Assembly (NCBI GenBank): GCA_948500755.1
Contig: CAOOYH010000005.1
Location: forward strand, 1 to 64,000
DNA: 64,000 bases
Direction of reading: 5' to 3'
From: an uncultured Lactobacillus sp.
Lineage (GTDB): Bacteria > Bacillota > Bacilli > Lactobacillales > Lactobacillaceae
A program made the position numbers and the translations under genes. Positions 17,551 through 27,598 of the stretch are shown here, piece after piece (position 1 is the stretch's first letter; each line of letters begins with the position of its first letter). Under the pieces are notes generated by a model that did no database searches, was not told the DNA's origin, and saw only the letters and a program-made list of their open reading frames with translations.

Positions 17551-18453
17551 TTGCAGTTGCTTGATTTAAAAGGTGACGGAATTGATATTCAAGAAAAAGT
17601 TCCGTTGAGCAAATATACATTTACTAAAACAGGAGGTCCTGCCGAGTTTTTGGCTTTTCCAAAAAATATTGATCAATTAGAAAAGTTGGTTCAAGTAACT
17701 AGGGAAAATAATATCCCTTTAACAGTGATTGGAAATGCATCTAACTTAATTATTCGTGACGGCGGTATTGATGGGTTAGTGGTAATTTTAACCGAAATGA
17801 ATCAAATTACAGTCAATGGCACAGAAGTTACTGCTGAAGCAGGAGCACGAATTATTGATACAGCCTTTACTGCAGCTAAGGCGGCTCTTAGTGGAATGGA
17901 ATTTGCAGCCGGAATTCCAGGCAGTGTTGGTGGCGGCGTCTTCATGAATGCTGGTGCTTATGGTGGTGAAACTCAAGAAGTAGTTAAAACCGTTAATGTA
18001 ATGACTAAAGATGGCGAATTTAAGACGTATTCTAATGAAGAAATGGAGTTTTCTTATCGTCACTCTTTAATTCAAGAAAATGGTGATATTGTTTTAAGCG
18101 CAACTTTTGAATTAAAGAAGGGCGAAAAAGATAAAATCCTGGACGAAATGAATTATTTAAATGCACTTAGACGTTATAAACAGCCACTTGAATACCCATC
18201 TTGCGGAAGTGTATTTAAACGTCCTAAGGGGCATTTTGTTGGCCCAATGATTATTAAAGCTGGCCTTCAAGGAAAGCAAATTGGTGGAGCCCAAGATTCA
18301 ACTAAGCATGCCGGATTTATAGTAAATAAAGGTGGCGCAACAGCAACTGATTATTTGGATTTAATCCATTTAATACAAAAAGTGATTAAAGAAAAATATG
18401 ATATTGATCTTCACACTGAAGTTAGAATTATTGGAAAAAGCGAAAATGATTAG
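17551..18453 (+). CDS. murB: UDP-N-acetylenolpyruvoylglucosamine reductase
   Basis: 300 residues. FAD- and NADPH-dependent second step of UDP-MurNAc synthesis. The FAD-binding region IGNASNLIIRDGG about 69-81 and AGIPGSVGGGVFMNAGAYGGE about 124-144 are clear, as is SYRHS near 169 and PSCGSVFKRP with the proton-donating serine. The start is TTG behind GAGGGGG. It is followed 50 bases later by potA, the usual Firmicutes murB-pot order. Confidence 0.96.
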   Translation: MQLLDLKGDGIDIQEKVPLSKYTFTKTGGPAEFLAFPKNIDQLEKLVQVTRENNIPLTVIGNASNLIIRDGGIDGLVVILTEMNQITVNGTEVTAEAGARIIDTAFTAAKAALSGMEFAAGIPGSVGGGVFMNAGAYGGETQEVVKTVNVMTKDGEFKTYSNEEMEFSYRHSLIQENGDIVLSATFELKKGEKDKILDEMNYLNALRRYKQPLEYPSCGSVFKRPKGHFVGPMIIKAGLQGKQIGGAQDSTKHAGFIVNKGGATATDYLDLIHLIQKVIKEKYDIDLHTEVRIIGKSEND

Positions 18454-18459
18454 TAGCAG

Positions 18460-18488
18460 GCTACAGGCTGGAAAGCTTGTAGCTTCTT
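18460..18488 (+). terminator. hairpin between murB and potA
   Basis: A 10-bp stem (GCTACAGGCT/AGCTTGTAGC, one G-U pair) closed by a GGAA tetraloop and followed by the weak T tract TTCTTTG. It could be a leaky attenuator or an mRNA-stabilising/processing stem between murB and the pot genes. Confidence 0.5.
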
Positions 18489-18503
18489 TGATAGAGAGGG
18501 AAA

Positions 18504-19592
18504 ATGGATTTAATACAACTTAAAGATGTGAATAAACGCTATGATGATGGCTTTGTAGCGTTAAAAAATATCAATTTAACAATTGAATCGGGTAAATTTT
18601 ATTCTTTATTGGGACCTAGTGGATCGGGTAAGTCAACAATTTTACGAATTATTGCTGGATTTAGCCAACCCACTGAAGGTAAGGTTTATTTTGATGGGAA
18701 AGATATTACGGATCTTGATCCAGCTAAAAGACATGTTAATACAGTTTTTCAAAATTATGCTCTCTTTCCTCATCTAAATGTTTTTGAAAACGTAGCTTTT
18801 GGTTTAAAGATTAAGAAAGTACCCATGAATAAAATAAAAAAGGCAGTCAAAGATGCTCTTCATATGGTGCGGCTTGACGGCTTTGCTAATCGGGAAATTT
18901 CTGAATTGTCTGGGGGACAGCAACAACGTGTAGCAATTGCCCGAGCAATCGTAAATGAGCCCAAAGTTTTGCTGTTAGATGAATCCTTATCAGCGCTGGA
19001 TAAACGATTGCGTAAAGAAATGCAATTTGAATTAAGAGCCATCCAGAAGAAATTGGGGATTACTTTTATTTTTGTTACTCATGATCAAGAAGAAGCCTTA
19101 TCGATGAGTGATGAAATTTTTGTTCTCAATGATGGAAAAATTCAGCAAAGTGGAACCCCTGTAGATATTTATGATGAGCCAATTAATGATTTTGTTGCTA
19201 GATTTATCGGGGATTCCAATATTTTACCGGGGAGAATGATTAAAGACTTTGAGGTAGAGTTTGCAAATAAACGCTTTAAATGTGCGGATGCGGGAATGAA
19301 GGCTAATGAAAAAGTTGAAGTTGTTATTCGACCTGAAGATTTAGATATTACTACTCCTGATAAAGGAAAACTTGTGGTCACGGTTCAAAGTCAGCTCTTT
19401 TTAGGAGATCATTTTGAAATTAAAGCGATTGATGCTGATGAAAATGAATGGCTCATTCAATCGACTAATGGATGTAAGGTGGGCGAACGAATTGGTTTAT
19501 ATTTTGATCCAGAAGATATTCATGTAATGCGTCTTCATGAAAGTCAAGAAGAATTTGATGCCCGACTTGAAACTTATGAGGGGGAGAATTAG
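18504..19592 (+). CDS. potA: spermidine/putrescine ABC transporter ATP-binding protein
   Basis: 362 residues. ABC ATPase domain with Walker [11 protein letters not shown] about 36-45, signature [14 protein letters not shown] about 135-148, Walker [13 protein letters not shown] about 154-165 and the switch histidine in [11 protein letters not shown]-terminal TOBE/OB domain with [10 protein letters not shown] follows. It energises polyamine uptake with PotB, PotC and PotD encoded directly downstream; the start of potB lies two bases after the stop. Confidence 0.96.
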   Translation: MDLIQLKDVNKRYDDGFVALKNINLTIESGKFYSLLGPSGSGKSTILRIIAGFSQPTEGKVYFDGKDITDLDPAKRHVNTVFQNYALFPHLNVFENVAFGLKIKKVPMNKIKKAVKDALHMVRLDGFANREISELSGGQQQRVAIARAIVNEPKVLLLDESLSALDKRLRKEMQFELRAIQKKLGITFIFVTHDQEEALSMSDEIFVLNDGKIQQSGTPVDIYDEPINDFVARFIGDSNILPGRMIKDFEVEFANKRFKCADAGMKANEKVEVVIRPEDLDITTPDKGKLVVTVQSQLFLGDHFEIKAIDADENEWLIQSTNGCKVGERIGLYFDPEDIHVMRLHESQEEFDARLETYEGEN

Positions 19593-19593
19593 G

Positions 19594-20403
19594 GTGAAGA
19601 ATAAGAAACTTTTTTTAATTCCATATTATTTATGGATTTTCTTATTTGTAATTCTGCCAATTTTATTAATAATTTGGTATTCATTAACAGATAGTAATCA
19701 TCATTTTACACTGAATAACTTTGTTCAATTTTTTCGCAATGGAACTTTTTTGCGAATGATGATTAATTCATTTTGGTATGCTTTTTTAATTACAGTCATT
19801 ACTTTGCTTATTTCTTATCCTGCGGCATATTTTTTGACTAAAATGAAGAATCAGCAACTCTGGTTAATGTTGATTATTTTGCCTACATGGATAAATTTAT
19901 TGCTTAAGGCCTATGCTTTTATTGGTATTTTAGGAAATAACGGCTTGGTCAATAAGTTTTTGCATTTATTTGGAATTGGCCCGGTAAATATCTTATTTAC
20001 GGATTTTGCCTTTATTTTTGTGGCAACTTATATTGAAATCCCATTTATGATTTTGCCAATTTATAATGCCATTAAAGAAATTGATACAGCGCTGATTCAA
20101 GCTTCTGAGGATTTGGGGGCAAGTAAATGGCAAACTTTTTACTATGTTTTATGGCCTTTATCTAAACCAGGAGTGGAAAGTGGAGTGCAGGCAATCTTTA
20201 TCCCATCCTTATCATTGTTCATGTTAACTAGGTTGATTGGGGGAAATCGAGTAATTACCTTAGGTACTGCAATTGAGGAGTACTTCATGACCACCATGAA
20301 TTGGAATATGGGAGCTACGATTGGTGTAGTTTTGATTATTTTGATGGTTTTGGTCATGCTTTTGACTGGACGAAAAAGAAAGAGAAAGAGGGTTAACTTA
20401 TGA
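19594..20403 (+). CDS. potB: spermidine/putrescine ABC transporter permease PotB
   Basis: 269 residues, six membrane helices, with the EAA loop ALIQASEDLGASKWQTFYYV around 169-188 that contacts PotA. GTG 19594 is the likely start, behind GGGGGAG at the end of potA; the in-frame ATG at 19537 lies far inside potA. The stop overlaps potC by four bases (ATGA), so the two permeases are translationally coupled. Confidence 0.93.
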   Translation: MKNKKLFLIPYYLWIFLFVILPILLIIWYSLTDSNHHFTLNNFVQFFRNGTFLRMMINSFWYAFLITVITLLISYPAAYFLTKMKNQQLWLMLIILPTWINLLLKAYAFIGILGNNGLVNKFLHLFGIGPVNILFTDFAFIFVATYIEIPFMILPIYNAIKEIDTALIQASEDLGASKWQTFYYVLWPLSKPGVESGVQAIFIPSLSLFMLTRLIGGNRVITLGTAIEEYFMTTMNWNMGATIGVVLIILMVLVMLLTGRKRKRKRVNL

Positions 20404-21209
20404 GAAAAAATCTTGTAGCCAAAATTTACTTAGGTTTAACTTTGATTATCTTATATGTGCCCATTTTCTATCTGATCTACTTTTCTTTTTCTAGTGGTAA
20501 AAATATGAATAAGTTTGGTAGTTTTACTTGGGAACATTATCAAACTTTATTTCAAGATAATCGTTTACTAGCCATCTTTTTAGAAACGATTTTGTTAGCG
20601 CTATTGTCTAGTTTAGTTGCAACTGTTATTGGGACAATTGGTGCATTTGCAATTGCGATGGCCAAAAGAAAATCTTCCAAAAAAGTTCTGCTCAGTCTAA
20701 ATAATGTCTTGATGGTTTCTCCCGATGTTATTATTGGGGCGAGTTTTTTGATTTTCTTTACAGCATTAGGTTTTGGTTTAAATTTTGGCTCTGTATTACT
20801 TAGTCACATTGCTTTCTCTATTCCAATTGTTGTTCTCATGGTCTTACCACGTTTGGAAGAAATGGATTTTTCTTTAATTGATGCGGCTAGAGATCTGGGA
20901 GCTAATTCGTATCAAGTATTTACTAATGTAATGTTACCCGTAATGATGCCTGGGATTTTTTCTGGATTCTTTATGGCGCTAACCTATTCCTTGGATGATT
21001 TTGCAGTAACATTTTTTGTAACTGGAAATGGTTTTTCAACATTATCAGTTGAAATTTATTCAAGAGCTCGCCAAGGAATCGATTTAGAAATTAATGCTTT
21101 AAGTACAGTGATGTTTTTATTTGTATTAGTGTTAGTAGGAATTTATTATTTTATCACTACTCGTAAAAACAAGAAAAATCATCGGCCAATTGGAGGAATG
21201 ATCAAATGA
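20400..21209 (+). CDS. potC: spermidine/putrescine ABC transporter permease PotC
   Basis: 269 residues, six membrane helices, EAA loop SLIDAARDLGANSYQVFTNV around 159-178. With PotB it forms the membrane channel. It overlaps potB and potD by four bases at each end, indicating tight coupling across the operon. Confidence 0.95.
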   Translation: MRKNLVAKIYLGLTLIILYVPIFYLIYFSFSSGKNMNKFGSFTWEHYQTLFQDNRLLAIFLETILLALLSSLVATVIGTIGAFAIAMAKRKSSKKVLLSLNNVLMVSPDVIIGASFLIFFTALGFGLNFGSVLLSHIAFSIPIVVLMVLPRLEEMDFSLIDAARDLGANSYQVFTNVMLPVMMPGIFSGFFMALTYSLDDFAVTFFVTGNGFSTLSVEIYSRARQGIDLEINALSTVMFLFVLVLVGIYYFITTRKNKKNHRPIGGMIK

Positions 21210-22279
21210 AAAAGATACTATGGTCAATTGTGGCAATAATATTGGCTTGTATGGGTCTTGGCTATGCCGCAATTAAACTCGATCAACCTTCAATCAAGAC
21301 GAAAAAGCAAAATTTGATTATTTACAATTGGGGAGATTATTTAGATCCTAAACTAATTAAGCAATTTGAAAAAAAGTACGGTTATCATGTGATTTATGAA
21401 ACATTTGATTCAAATGAAGCTATGTATACCAAAATAAAACAGGGTGGGACGGCTTATGATATTACGATTCCGTCGGAATATATGGTAACCAAGATGAGAA
21501 AAGCTAATCTGTTAGATCATTTAGATACTAAAAAAATCCCTAATCTTAAATACATTGGGAAGAATTTCTTACATCAACCCTTTGACACTAATAATGATTA
21601 CTCAATTCCGTATTTTTGGGGTACCCTAGGGATTGTTTATAATGATCGGTTTGTTAAGAAAGGATCGATTACTAACTGGAATGATTTATGGAGTAAAAAA
21701 TACCGCCATCAGATTCTATTAGTGGATTCAGCTAGGGATGCAATGGGAATGTCTTTAAAATCATTAGGGTATTCGATGAACACCACCAGTTCCATTAAAC
21801 TGCATTTAGCTCAAACAAAATTAGATACATTGGGTCCCAATATTAAAGCGATTATCTCTGATGAAATGAAGATGTACATGATTCAAAATGAAGCTTCTAT
21901 TGGCGTAACATGGTCTGGTGAAGCGCATGAAATGATGGAAGAAAATTCTCATCTACACTACGTAGTTCCTAGTGAAGGGTCCAATCTTTGGTTTGATAAT
22001 TTTGTTATTCCTAAAACTGCTAAAAATAAAACGGCTGCTTACCAGTTCATTAATTTTATGCTGGAACCTAAAAATGCAGCTAAAAATGCGGAATATGTTG
22101 GTTATGCGACTCCTAATTTGGCAGCTAAAAAGTTGCTTCCTAAAAATGTTAGAAATAATCCTGAATTTTATCCAAGTGAGGAAAAATTGCGTAAGTTACA
22201 AGTTTTTAAGGATTTAGGACCTAAAAAGACGCAAGAATATAATGATTTGTTTTTAGAATTTAAAATGTATGCGCGTTAA
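21206..22279 (+). CDS. potD: spermidine/putrescine-binding lipoprotein PotD
   Basis: 357 residues. The N-terminal membrane segment ends in IILAC, a fitting lipobox with the lipidated cysteine at about 15. The mature part has the binding-protein start LIIYNWGDYLDP and the late WFDNFVIPKTAKN typical of PotD. It captures polyamines outside the membrane for PotABC. It starts inside the end of potC (four-base overlap). Confidence 0.95.
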   Translation: MKKILWSIVAIILACMGLGYAAIKLDQPSIKTKKQNLIIYNWGDYLDPKLIKQFEKKYGYHVIYETFDSNEAMYTKIKQGGTAYDITIPSEYMVTKMRKANLLDHLDTKKIPNLKYIGKNFLHQPFDTNNDYSIPYFWGTLGIVYNDRFVKKGSITNWNDLWSKKYRHQILLVDSARDAMGMSLKSLGYSMNTTSSIKLHLAQTKLDTLGPNIKAIISDEMKMYMIQNEASIGVTWSGEAHEMMEENSHLHYVVPSEGSNLWFDNFVIPKTAKNKTAAYQFINFMLEPKNAAKNAEYVGYATPNLAAKKLLPKNVRNNPEFYPSEEKLRKLQVFKDLGPKKTQEYNDLFLEFKMYAR

Positions 22280-22324
22280 CGCTCAGACTTGGTTATAATT
22301 AATAATCAGGAAGGGGGAAGGGTA

Positions 22325-23167
22325 TTGAAGTTTGATATTTCAAGCTTCCTTACTTGGAATAATTTTTCTATAGCGTTAGACGTTTTGATTATTTGGTATT
22401 TAGTCTATCGCTTAATTATGCTAATTAGAGGTACTAAAGCTGTCCAATTAGCTAAAGGAATTGTTTTTATTTTCATAGTAAGGATAATTGCTGGTTTCTT
22501 GCATTTAAATGCATTGACGTATATTGTTGATCAAATTGTTTCATGGGCTGTGGTTGGAATTATTGTAATTTTCCAACCAGAAATCAGGCGTGGACTTGAG
22601 CGAATTGGCCGCACTCCGCTTTTTGGTGGTCGTGAAGAAAATGCTCATGATCAATCGGTTAAGTTTATTAAAGAGCTCGATAAAGCCATTCAATATATGT
22701 CTAAAAGACGAATTGGGGCGCTCATTACCATTCAGCAAGAAACTGGGTTAGATGATTATATTGAAACTGGAATTAAGCTAGATGCGGACGTATCTGGGGA
22801 ACTTTTGATCAATATTTTTATTCCGAATACTCCATTGCATGATGGAGCGGTAATTATTAATAATGATCGGATTGCGGTTGCAGCAGCTTATTTACCGTTA
22901 TCGGACAGTACAATGATTCCTAAACGGCTTGGCACTCGTCATAGAGCGGCTGTAGGAATTTCTGAAGTGACAGATGCCATTACAATTGTTGTTTCAGAAG
23001 AAACAGGTGGAGTCACAATTACTCGTAATGGTCGTCTTCTGCTTGATATGACGAGAGAAGAATATATGAAGTATTTAACTGCAGAACTAGTTCCTAAAAA
23101 AGAAAAAGGTACAAAATGGTACCAAAAGCTTTTTAATAAAATTTGGAAGTGGGGTGCAGGCCGATGA
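22325..23167 (+). CDS. cdaA: diadenylate cyclase CdaA
   Basis: 280 residues. Three N-terminal membrane helices are followed by the DAC domain with the catalytic LHDGAVII (about 169-176) and GTRHRAAVGIS (about 204-214). It makes cyclic di-AMP from two ATP. TTG 22325 behind GAAGGGGGA gives the usual family length; the ORF extends upstream to 22289 without a better start. It overlaps cdaR by four bases. The cda-glmM linkage is conserved because CdaR and GlmM regulate this enzyme. Confidence 0.94.
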   Translation: MKFDISSFLTWNNFSIALDVLIIWYLVYRLIMLIRGTKAVQLAKGIVFIFIVRIIAGFLHLNALTYIVDQIVSWAVVGIIVIFQPEIRRGLERIGRTPLFGGREENAHDQSVKFIKELDKAIQYMSKRRIGALITIQQETGLDDYIETGIKLDADVSGELLINIFIPNTPLHDGAVIINNDRIAVAAAYLPLSDSTMIPKRLGTRHRAAVGISEVTDAITIVVSEETGGVTITRNGRLLLDMTREEYMKYLTAELVPKKEKGTKWYQKLFNKIWKWGAGR

Positions 23168-24135
23168 AAGATTTTTGGGGAAAGCCTTGGTTTATTAAGG
23201 TGGTTTCTTTATTAATCGCTATTTTGTTAGTAGTTTATATCGATTCAACCCAACCTGGTTTTATCACTCAGGGTGAGCCTAAAAAAACGCGTCAAACGGC
23301 TAGTGAAATCCAAACCATTAAAGTCCCACTTCAAGTTTCAGTTGATACAGATAAATATTATGTAGTAGGATATCCGGAAAAGGTCAGCGTTACTTTAGAA
23401 GGTGCTAACGCATTAGTGACCTCAACAATTAATACTCAAAATTTTCGTGCATATATTGATTTAACAGATAAAAAAGTCGGTAAACAGGCTGTAAAAGTGC
23501 AAGTGAGTGGATTAAGCAAGCAATTATCTTATTCAATTAATCCTAAAACTGTAAATGTCGATATTGAACGTCGAAAATCGACTACCATGCCCGTGCAAAT
23601 AGAGTATAATAAAAATGCTGTGGCTAGAGGATATAAGATTGGTAAAACATCAGTTAGTCCTCAGCAGGTAGAAGTAACTGGTGCAAAAGCTGAAGTCAAT
23701 CAGATTGACCAGATTGTTGCTAAAGTTGCTCTTCCTAATGGAATTGATCACGACTATACGCGACAAGTGATTTTGGTTGCAGAAGATAAAAAAGGTCGTC
23801 AATTAAATGTAGTGATTGATCCTACGACTGCCAAAGCAAACATTCCAATTTCAACATCTAAAAAGACTGTCAAAATTGATTTAGATTCAAAGAATGAGGA
23901 AAGTGATAAAGTTTATTCAGTGACTGCGCGGACAGATCAAGTAACTTTATATGGTGAAAAGAGTGCACTGGCTAAAGTTAACCGTCTGAAAGTAAATGTG
24001 GACTTAAGAGATGTTAATTCTTCAATTACTAAGGATGTGCCAATTGAGCTTCCTAAGGGAGCAGTGCGGTCCGATCCCGGCAGTATTCAAGTTCAAATTA
24101 AAGTAAAAAACGCGTCTAGCGCAAAAAATAATTAG
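23164..24135 (+). CDS. cdaR: CdaA regulatory protein CdaR (YbbR domains)
   Basis: 323 residues. One N-terminal membrane anchor (about 10-27) and then three to four YbbR repeats outside the cell, each with a pattern such as VSVTLEGANALV, VEVTGAKAEVNQI and VTLYGEKSALAKV. CdaR modulates CdaA at the membrane. The start codon overlaps the cdaA stop (ATGA); the longer frame from 23143 is inside cdaA. glmM follows after 31 bases. Confidence 0.93.
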   Translation: MKDFWGKPWFIKVVSLLIAILLVVYIDSTQPGFITQGEPKKTRQTASEIQTIKVPLQVSVDTDKYYVVGYPEKVSVTLEGANALVTSTINTQNFRAYIDLTDKKVGKQAVKVQVSGLSKQLSYSINPKTVNVDIERRKSTTMPVQIEYNKNAVARGYKIGKTSVSPQQVEVTGAKAEVNQIDQIVAKVALPNGIDHDYTRQVILVAEDKKGRQLNVVIDPTTAKANIPISTSKKTVKIDLDSKNEESDKVYSVTARTDQVTLYGEKSALAKVNRLKVNVDLRDVNSSITKDVPIELPKGAVRSDPGSIQVQIKVKNASSAKNN

Positions 24136-24166
24136 AAATTTATTGTGAAGAAAGGTTGTTTTTCTT

Positions 24167-25519
24167 ATGTTAAAGTATTTTGGAACCGATGGCGTTCGTG
24201 GAGTAGCAAATCAAGGTCTTACTCCAGAAATGGCTTTTAAACTTGGCCGTGATGGTGGATATGTTTTAACCAAGAATAAAAAAGATGGTGAACAAGCTAA
24301 GGTTCTTGTTTCTCGCGATACTCGTATTTCTGGTCAAATGTTAGAATATGCTTTAATTTCTGGTCTTCTTTCAGTTGGTATTGAAGTTCTTGAAGTTGGC
24401 GTTATTACTACTCCAGGTCTTTCATATTTAGTTCGTGCTCAAGGTGCTGACGCCGGAATTCAAATTTCTGCTTCTCACAATCCAGTAGAAGATAATGGTA
24501 TTAAGTTCTTTGGTAGCAATGGCTTGAAGCTTTCAGATGCTATGGAGGAAGAAATTGAGAAATTAATTGATGCCGAAGAAGATACCTTGCCACGTCCTTC
24601 CGCAAATGGTTTGGGAACTGTAACTGACTTCCACGAAGGTAGTTCAAAATATCTCCAATTTATCGAAAATACTATTCCTGAAGATTTAAGTGGTATTAAA
24701 GTAGTTATTGATGGTGCCAATGGTGCTTCAAGTGCTTTGATTTCTCGCTTATTTGCTGATTGTGGCGTGGACTTCACTACTATTGCAACTCATCCAGATG
24801 GTTTAAACATTAATGATCATGTTGGTGCAACCCACACTAAGAAATTGCAAGAAGAAGTTGTAAAGCAAGGTGCTCAATTGGGTCTTGCTTTTGATGGGGA
24901 TGCTGATCGTTGCATTGCCGTTGATGAAAATGGTAATGAAGTAGATGGTGATCACATTATGTACGTAATTGGTACTTACTTAGCTGATCATGGCCGTCTT
25001 AAGAAAGACACTATTGTCACGACTGTAATGAGTAACTTGGGCTTCACTAAGGCACTTGAAAGAAAAGGACTTAAGAATATTCGTACTCAAGTTGGTGACC
25101 GTTATGTTTCCGAAGAAATGCGTGCACATGGTTATAACCTCGGTGGTGAACAGTCAGGTCACGTTATTATGACTGATTACCATAATACTGGTGATGGGAT
25201 GCTTACTGGCCTTCATTTGATGCTTGTTATGAAGAAGACTGGCAAGTCATTATCTGAATTGCTTGAAGACTTTAAGGATTACCCACAATGTCTTGTAAAT
25301 GTTCCTGTAGAAGATAAGAAGAGTTGGAAAGAACATCAACCAATTCTCGATGTAATTAAGGAAGTTGAAGCTGATATGAACGGCAATGGTCGTGTATTGG
25401 TTCGTCCTTCAGGAACTCAAGATTTGCTTCGTGTAATGGCAGAAGGTCCTACTCAAGAAGAAACTGATGCATACGTTGACCGTATTGTTAAAGTTGTAGA
25501 AAAAGAAATGGGTAAGTAA
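24167..25519 (+). CDS. glmM: phosphoglucosamine mutase
   Basis: 450 residues. Converts glucosamine-6-phosphate to glucosamine-1-phosphate for cell-wall precursors. The phosphoserine loop is [15 protein letters not shown] with the active serine at about 100-102, the metal loop DGDADR at about 243-248, and the sugar-binding GGEQSGH at about 327-333. It is also known to bind and inhibit CdaA in other Firmicutes, which fits its place behind cdaAR. It is followed by a strong terminator. Confidence 0.97.
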   Translation: MLKYFGTDGVRGVANQGLTPEMAFKLGRDGGYVLTKNKKDGEQAKVLVSRDTRISGQMLEYALISGLLSVGIEVLEVGVITTPGLSYLVRAQGADAGIQISASHNPVEDNGIKFFGSNGLKLSDAMEEEIEKLIDAEEDTLPRPSANGLGTVTDFHEGSSKYLQFIENTIPEDLSGIKVVIDGANGASSALISRLFADCGVDFTTIATHPDGLNINDHVGATHTKKLQEEVVKQGAQLGLAFDGDADRCIAVDENGNEVDGDHIMYVIGTYLADHGRLKKDTIVTTVMSNLGFTKALERKGLKNIRTQVGDRYVSEEMRAHGYNLGGEQSGHVIMTDYHNTGDGMLTGLHLMLVMKKTGKSLSELLEDFKDYPQCLVNVPVEDKKSWKEHQPILDVIKEVEADMNGNGRVLVRPSGTQDLLRVMAEGPTQEETDAYVDRIVKVVEKEMGK

Positions 25520-25540
25520 TCAACTGTTTTCTAGTCTTAA

Positions 25541-25573
25541 TAGATCCAGGTATTTCCTGGATCTATTTTTTTA
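25541..25573 (+). terminator. intrinsic terminator after glmM
   Basis: Stem TAGATCCAGG/CCTGGATCTA followed by seven T. It ends the cdaA-cdaR-glmM unit (and possibly the pot genes upstream). Confidence 0.92.
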
Positions 25574-25608
25574 TTAAAAAATAATATACCAATTTTGCAA
25601 CTTTCTTC

Positions 25609-25637
25609 TTGACCGATTTGATAAAAAGGGCTATGAT
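25609..25637 (+). promoter_or_regulatory. promoter of glmS
   Basis: TTGACC at 25609-25614 and TATGAT at 25632-25637, 17 bases apart. The leader of about 65 bases carries a short inverted repeat (CTAGTCCA...TGAACTAG) but not the glmS ribozyme core. Confidence 0.7.
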
Positions 25638-25707
25638 TGCACTTGTAACAATAAAAATTAACTAGTCCATTTAGATAAAATTGAACTAGACCAAAGGAGA
25701 AAAATAT

Positions 25708-27519
25708 ATGTGTGGAATTGTTGGTGTCGTTGGTAAACCAGCCAAAGATATTATTTTAAATGGCTTAACTAATCTTGAATACCGTGGCTACGATTCAGCA
25801 GGTATTTACTTGAATGACTTAAATGGCGATGAATATTTAACTAAGGCCGTAGGTCGTATTTCAAACTTAAAAGAAAAACTTACTCCTGATGAAGAAGGTT
25901 TAGTAGGAATTGGTCACACTCGTTGGGCTACTCACGGTAAGCCAACTGTTGACAATGCTCACCCACACTTTGATGAAACTAAGCGTTTTTACTTGGTTCA
26001 CAACGGAGTGATTGAAAATTACACTGAATTAAAGGAAAAGTACTTAGAAGGTGTAAATTTCCATTCAGATACAGATACTGAAGTTGTAGTTCAATTAATT
26101 AGTAAAATTGCACGTGAAAAAAATTTAGATGCATTTTCCGCATTTAAAGAAGCTTTGAAACTTGTTAAGGGTTCATATGCATTTTTATTAGTTGATAATA
26201 CTGAACCTGATCACGTATTTATTGCAAAGAACAAGTCACCAATGATGCTTGGATTGGGTGATGGCTTTAACATTATTGCATCTGATGCAATTTCTGTTTT
26301 AGATCAAACTAAGACTTTCGTTGACTTACAAGATGGTGATGTTGGTGACATTACTAAGGATTCATATACTATTGAAACTGTAGATGGTAAGAAAGTTGAC
26401 CGTGAACCACATGTATTGAACATCGATCCAAACGCTGCTTCAAAGGGTGCATATGAATTTTACATGTTAAAGGAAATTGATGAACAACCTGGCGTTATGC
26501 GCCACATGTCACAAAACTACCTTGATGAAAATGGTAAGCCAAAAGTAGATCAAGATATTGTTGATGCAATTTCTAAAGCTGATCGTCTTTATATCTTTGC
26601 TGCAGGTACTAGTTACCACGCAGGCCTCGTGGGTAAGTCAATTTTTGAACATTACACTGGTATTCCTACAGAAGTTGGCTATGCTTCAGAAGCTGGTTAC
26701 CACTTCCCAATGATGAGCAAGCATCCATTCTTTATTTTCTTAACTCAATCTGGAGAAACTGCAGACTCACGTGTTGTATTGAAGGAAGCTAACAAGCGTG
26801 GTATTCCAAGTTTGACCATGACTAATGTTGAAGGTTCAACTTTATCCCGTGAAGCTAACTACACTATGCTCTTAGATGCTGGTCCTGAAATTGCCGTTGC
26901 TTCAACTAAGGCCTACACTGCTCAAGTTGCATTACAAGCTGTTTTGGCTAAGGCTTTAGGTGAAAAGCTTGGTAATCAAGAAGCTAAAGACTGGAACTTG
27001 AAGCATGACTTGGCAATTGCTGCTGAAGGAATCCAACAAATCGTAGATGGTAAAGAAAAGATCAAAGAATTGGCTGATAAGTACTTAGTTAAGTCAAGAA
27101 ATGCTTTCTACATTGGTCGTGGAATTGATCATGCTGTTGCTTTGGAAGGTGCATTGAAGTTAAAGGAAGTTTCCTACATTCAAACCGAAGGATTCGCTGC
27201 TGCTGAGCTTAAGCACGGTACTATTTCATTGATTGAAAAGGACACTCCAGTTATTGCTTTGATTAATGATCCAGTTACTGCTGACCTTACTCGTGGTAAC
27301 ATTCAGGAAGTTGTTTCTCGTGGTGCAAGTATCATTACTATTGTTGGTAAAGAATTTGCTAATAGTGACGACACTATTGTTTTACCAGAAATTAACTACT
27401 ACATGTCAGCACTTTTGACTGTGGTTCCAACTCAACTTCTTGCATACTATGCTTCTAAGGATAAAGGATTAGATGTTGATAAACCTCGTAACTTGGCTAA
27501 GAGTGTAACTGTTGAATAA
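25708..27519 (+). CDS. glmS: glutamine-fructose-6-phosphate aminotransferase (isomerizing)
   Basis: 603 residues. Makes glucosamine-6-phosphate from fructose-6-phosphate and glutamine. The N-terminal nucleophile is the cysteine of MCGIVGVVG, with GHTRWATHG about 71-79 completing the glutaminase. Two SIS domains follow (AAGTSYHAG about 296-304; ALEGALKLKEVSY near 480), ending with the conserved PRNLAKSVTVE. AAAGGAG precedes the ATG. The codon bias indicates high expression. It has its own promoter and terminator beside glmM. Confidence 0.98.
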   Translation: MCGIVGVVGKPAKDIILNGLTNLEYRGYDSAGIYLNDLNGDEYLTKAVGRISNLKEKLTPDEEGLVGIGHTRWATHGKPTVDNAHPHFDETKRFYLVHNGVIENYTELKEKYLEGVNFHSDTDTEVVVQLISKIAREKNLDAFSAFKEALKLVKGSYAFLLVDNTEPDHVFIAKNKSPMMLGLGDGFNIIASDAISVLDQTKTFVDLQDGDVGDITKDSYTIETVDGKKVDREPHVLNIDPNAASKGAYEFYMLKEIDEQPGVMRHMSQNYLDENGKPKVDQDIVDAISKADRLYIFAAGTSYHAGLVGKSIFEHYTGIPTEVGYASEAGYHFPMMSKHPFFIFLTQSGETADSRVVLKEANKRGIPSLTMTNVEGSTLSREANYTMLLDAGPEIAVASTKAYTAQVALQAVLAKALGEKLGNQEAKDWNLKHDLAIAAEGIQQIVDGKEKIKELADKYLVKSRNAFYIGRGIDHAVALEGALKLKEVSYIQTEGFAAAELKHGTISLIEKDTPVIALINDPVTADLTRGNIQEVVSRGASIITIVGKEFANSDDTIVLPEINYYMSALLTVVPTQLLAYYASKDKGLDVDKPRNLAKSVTVE

Positions 27520-27536
27520 TTACTAAATAAATACTT

Positions 27537-27572
27537 AGAAGGTAGACTTTTAGAAGCCTACCTTCTTTTTTT
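27537..27572 (+). terminator. intrinsic terminator after glmS
   Basis: Stem GAAGGTAG/CTACCTTC with a 12-base loop and a run of seven T. Confidence 0.9.
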
Positions 27573-27598
27573 GTTGTTTTGTATAATTAAGGAAAAAA

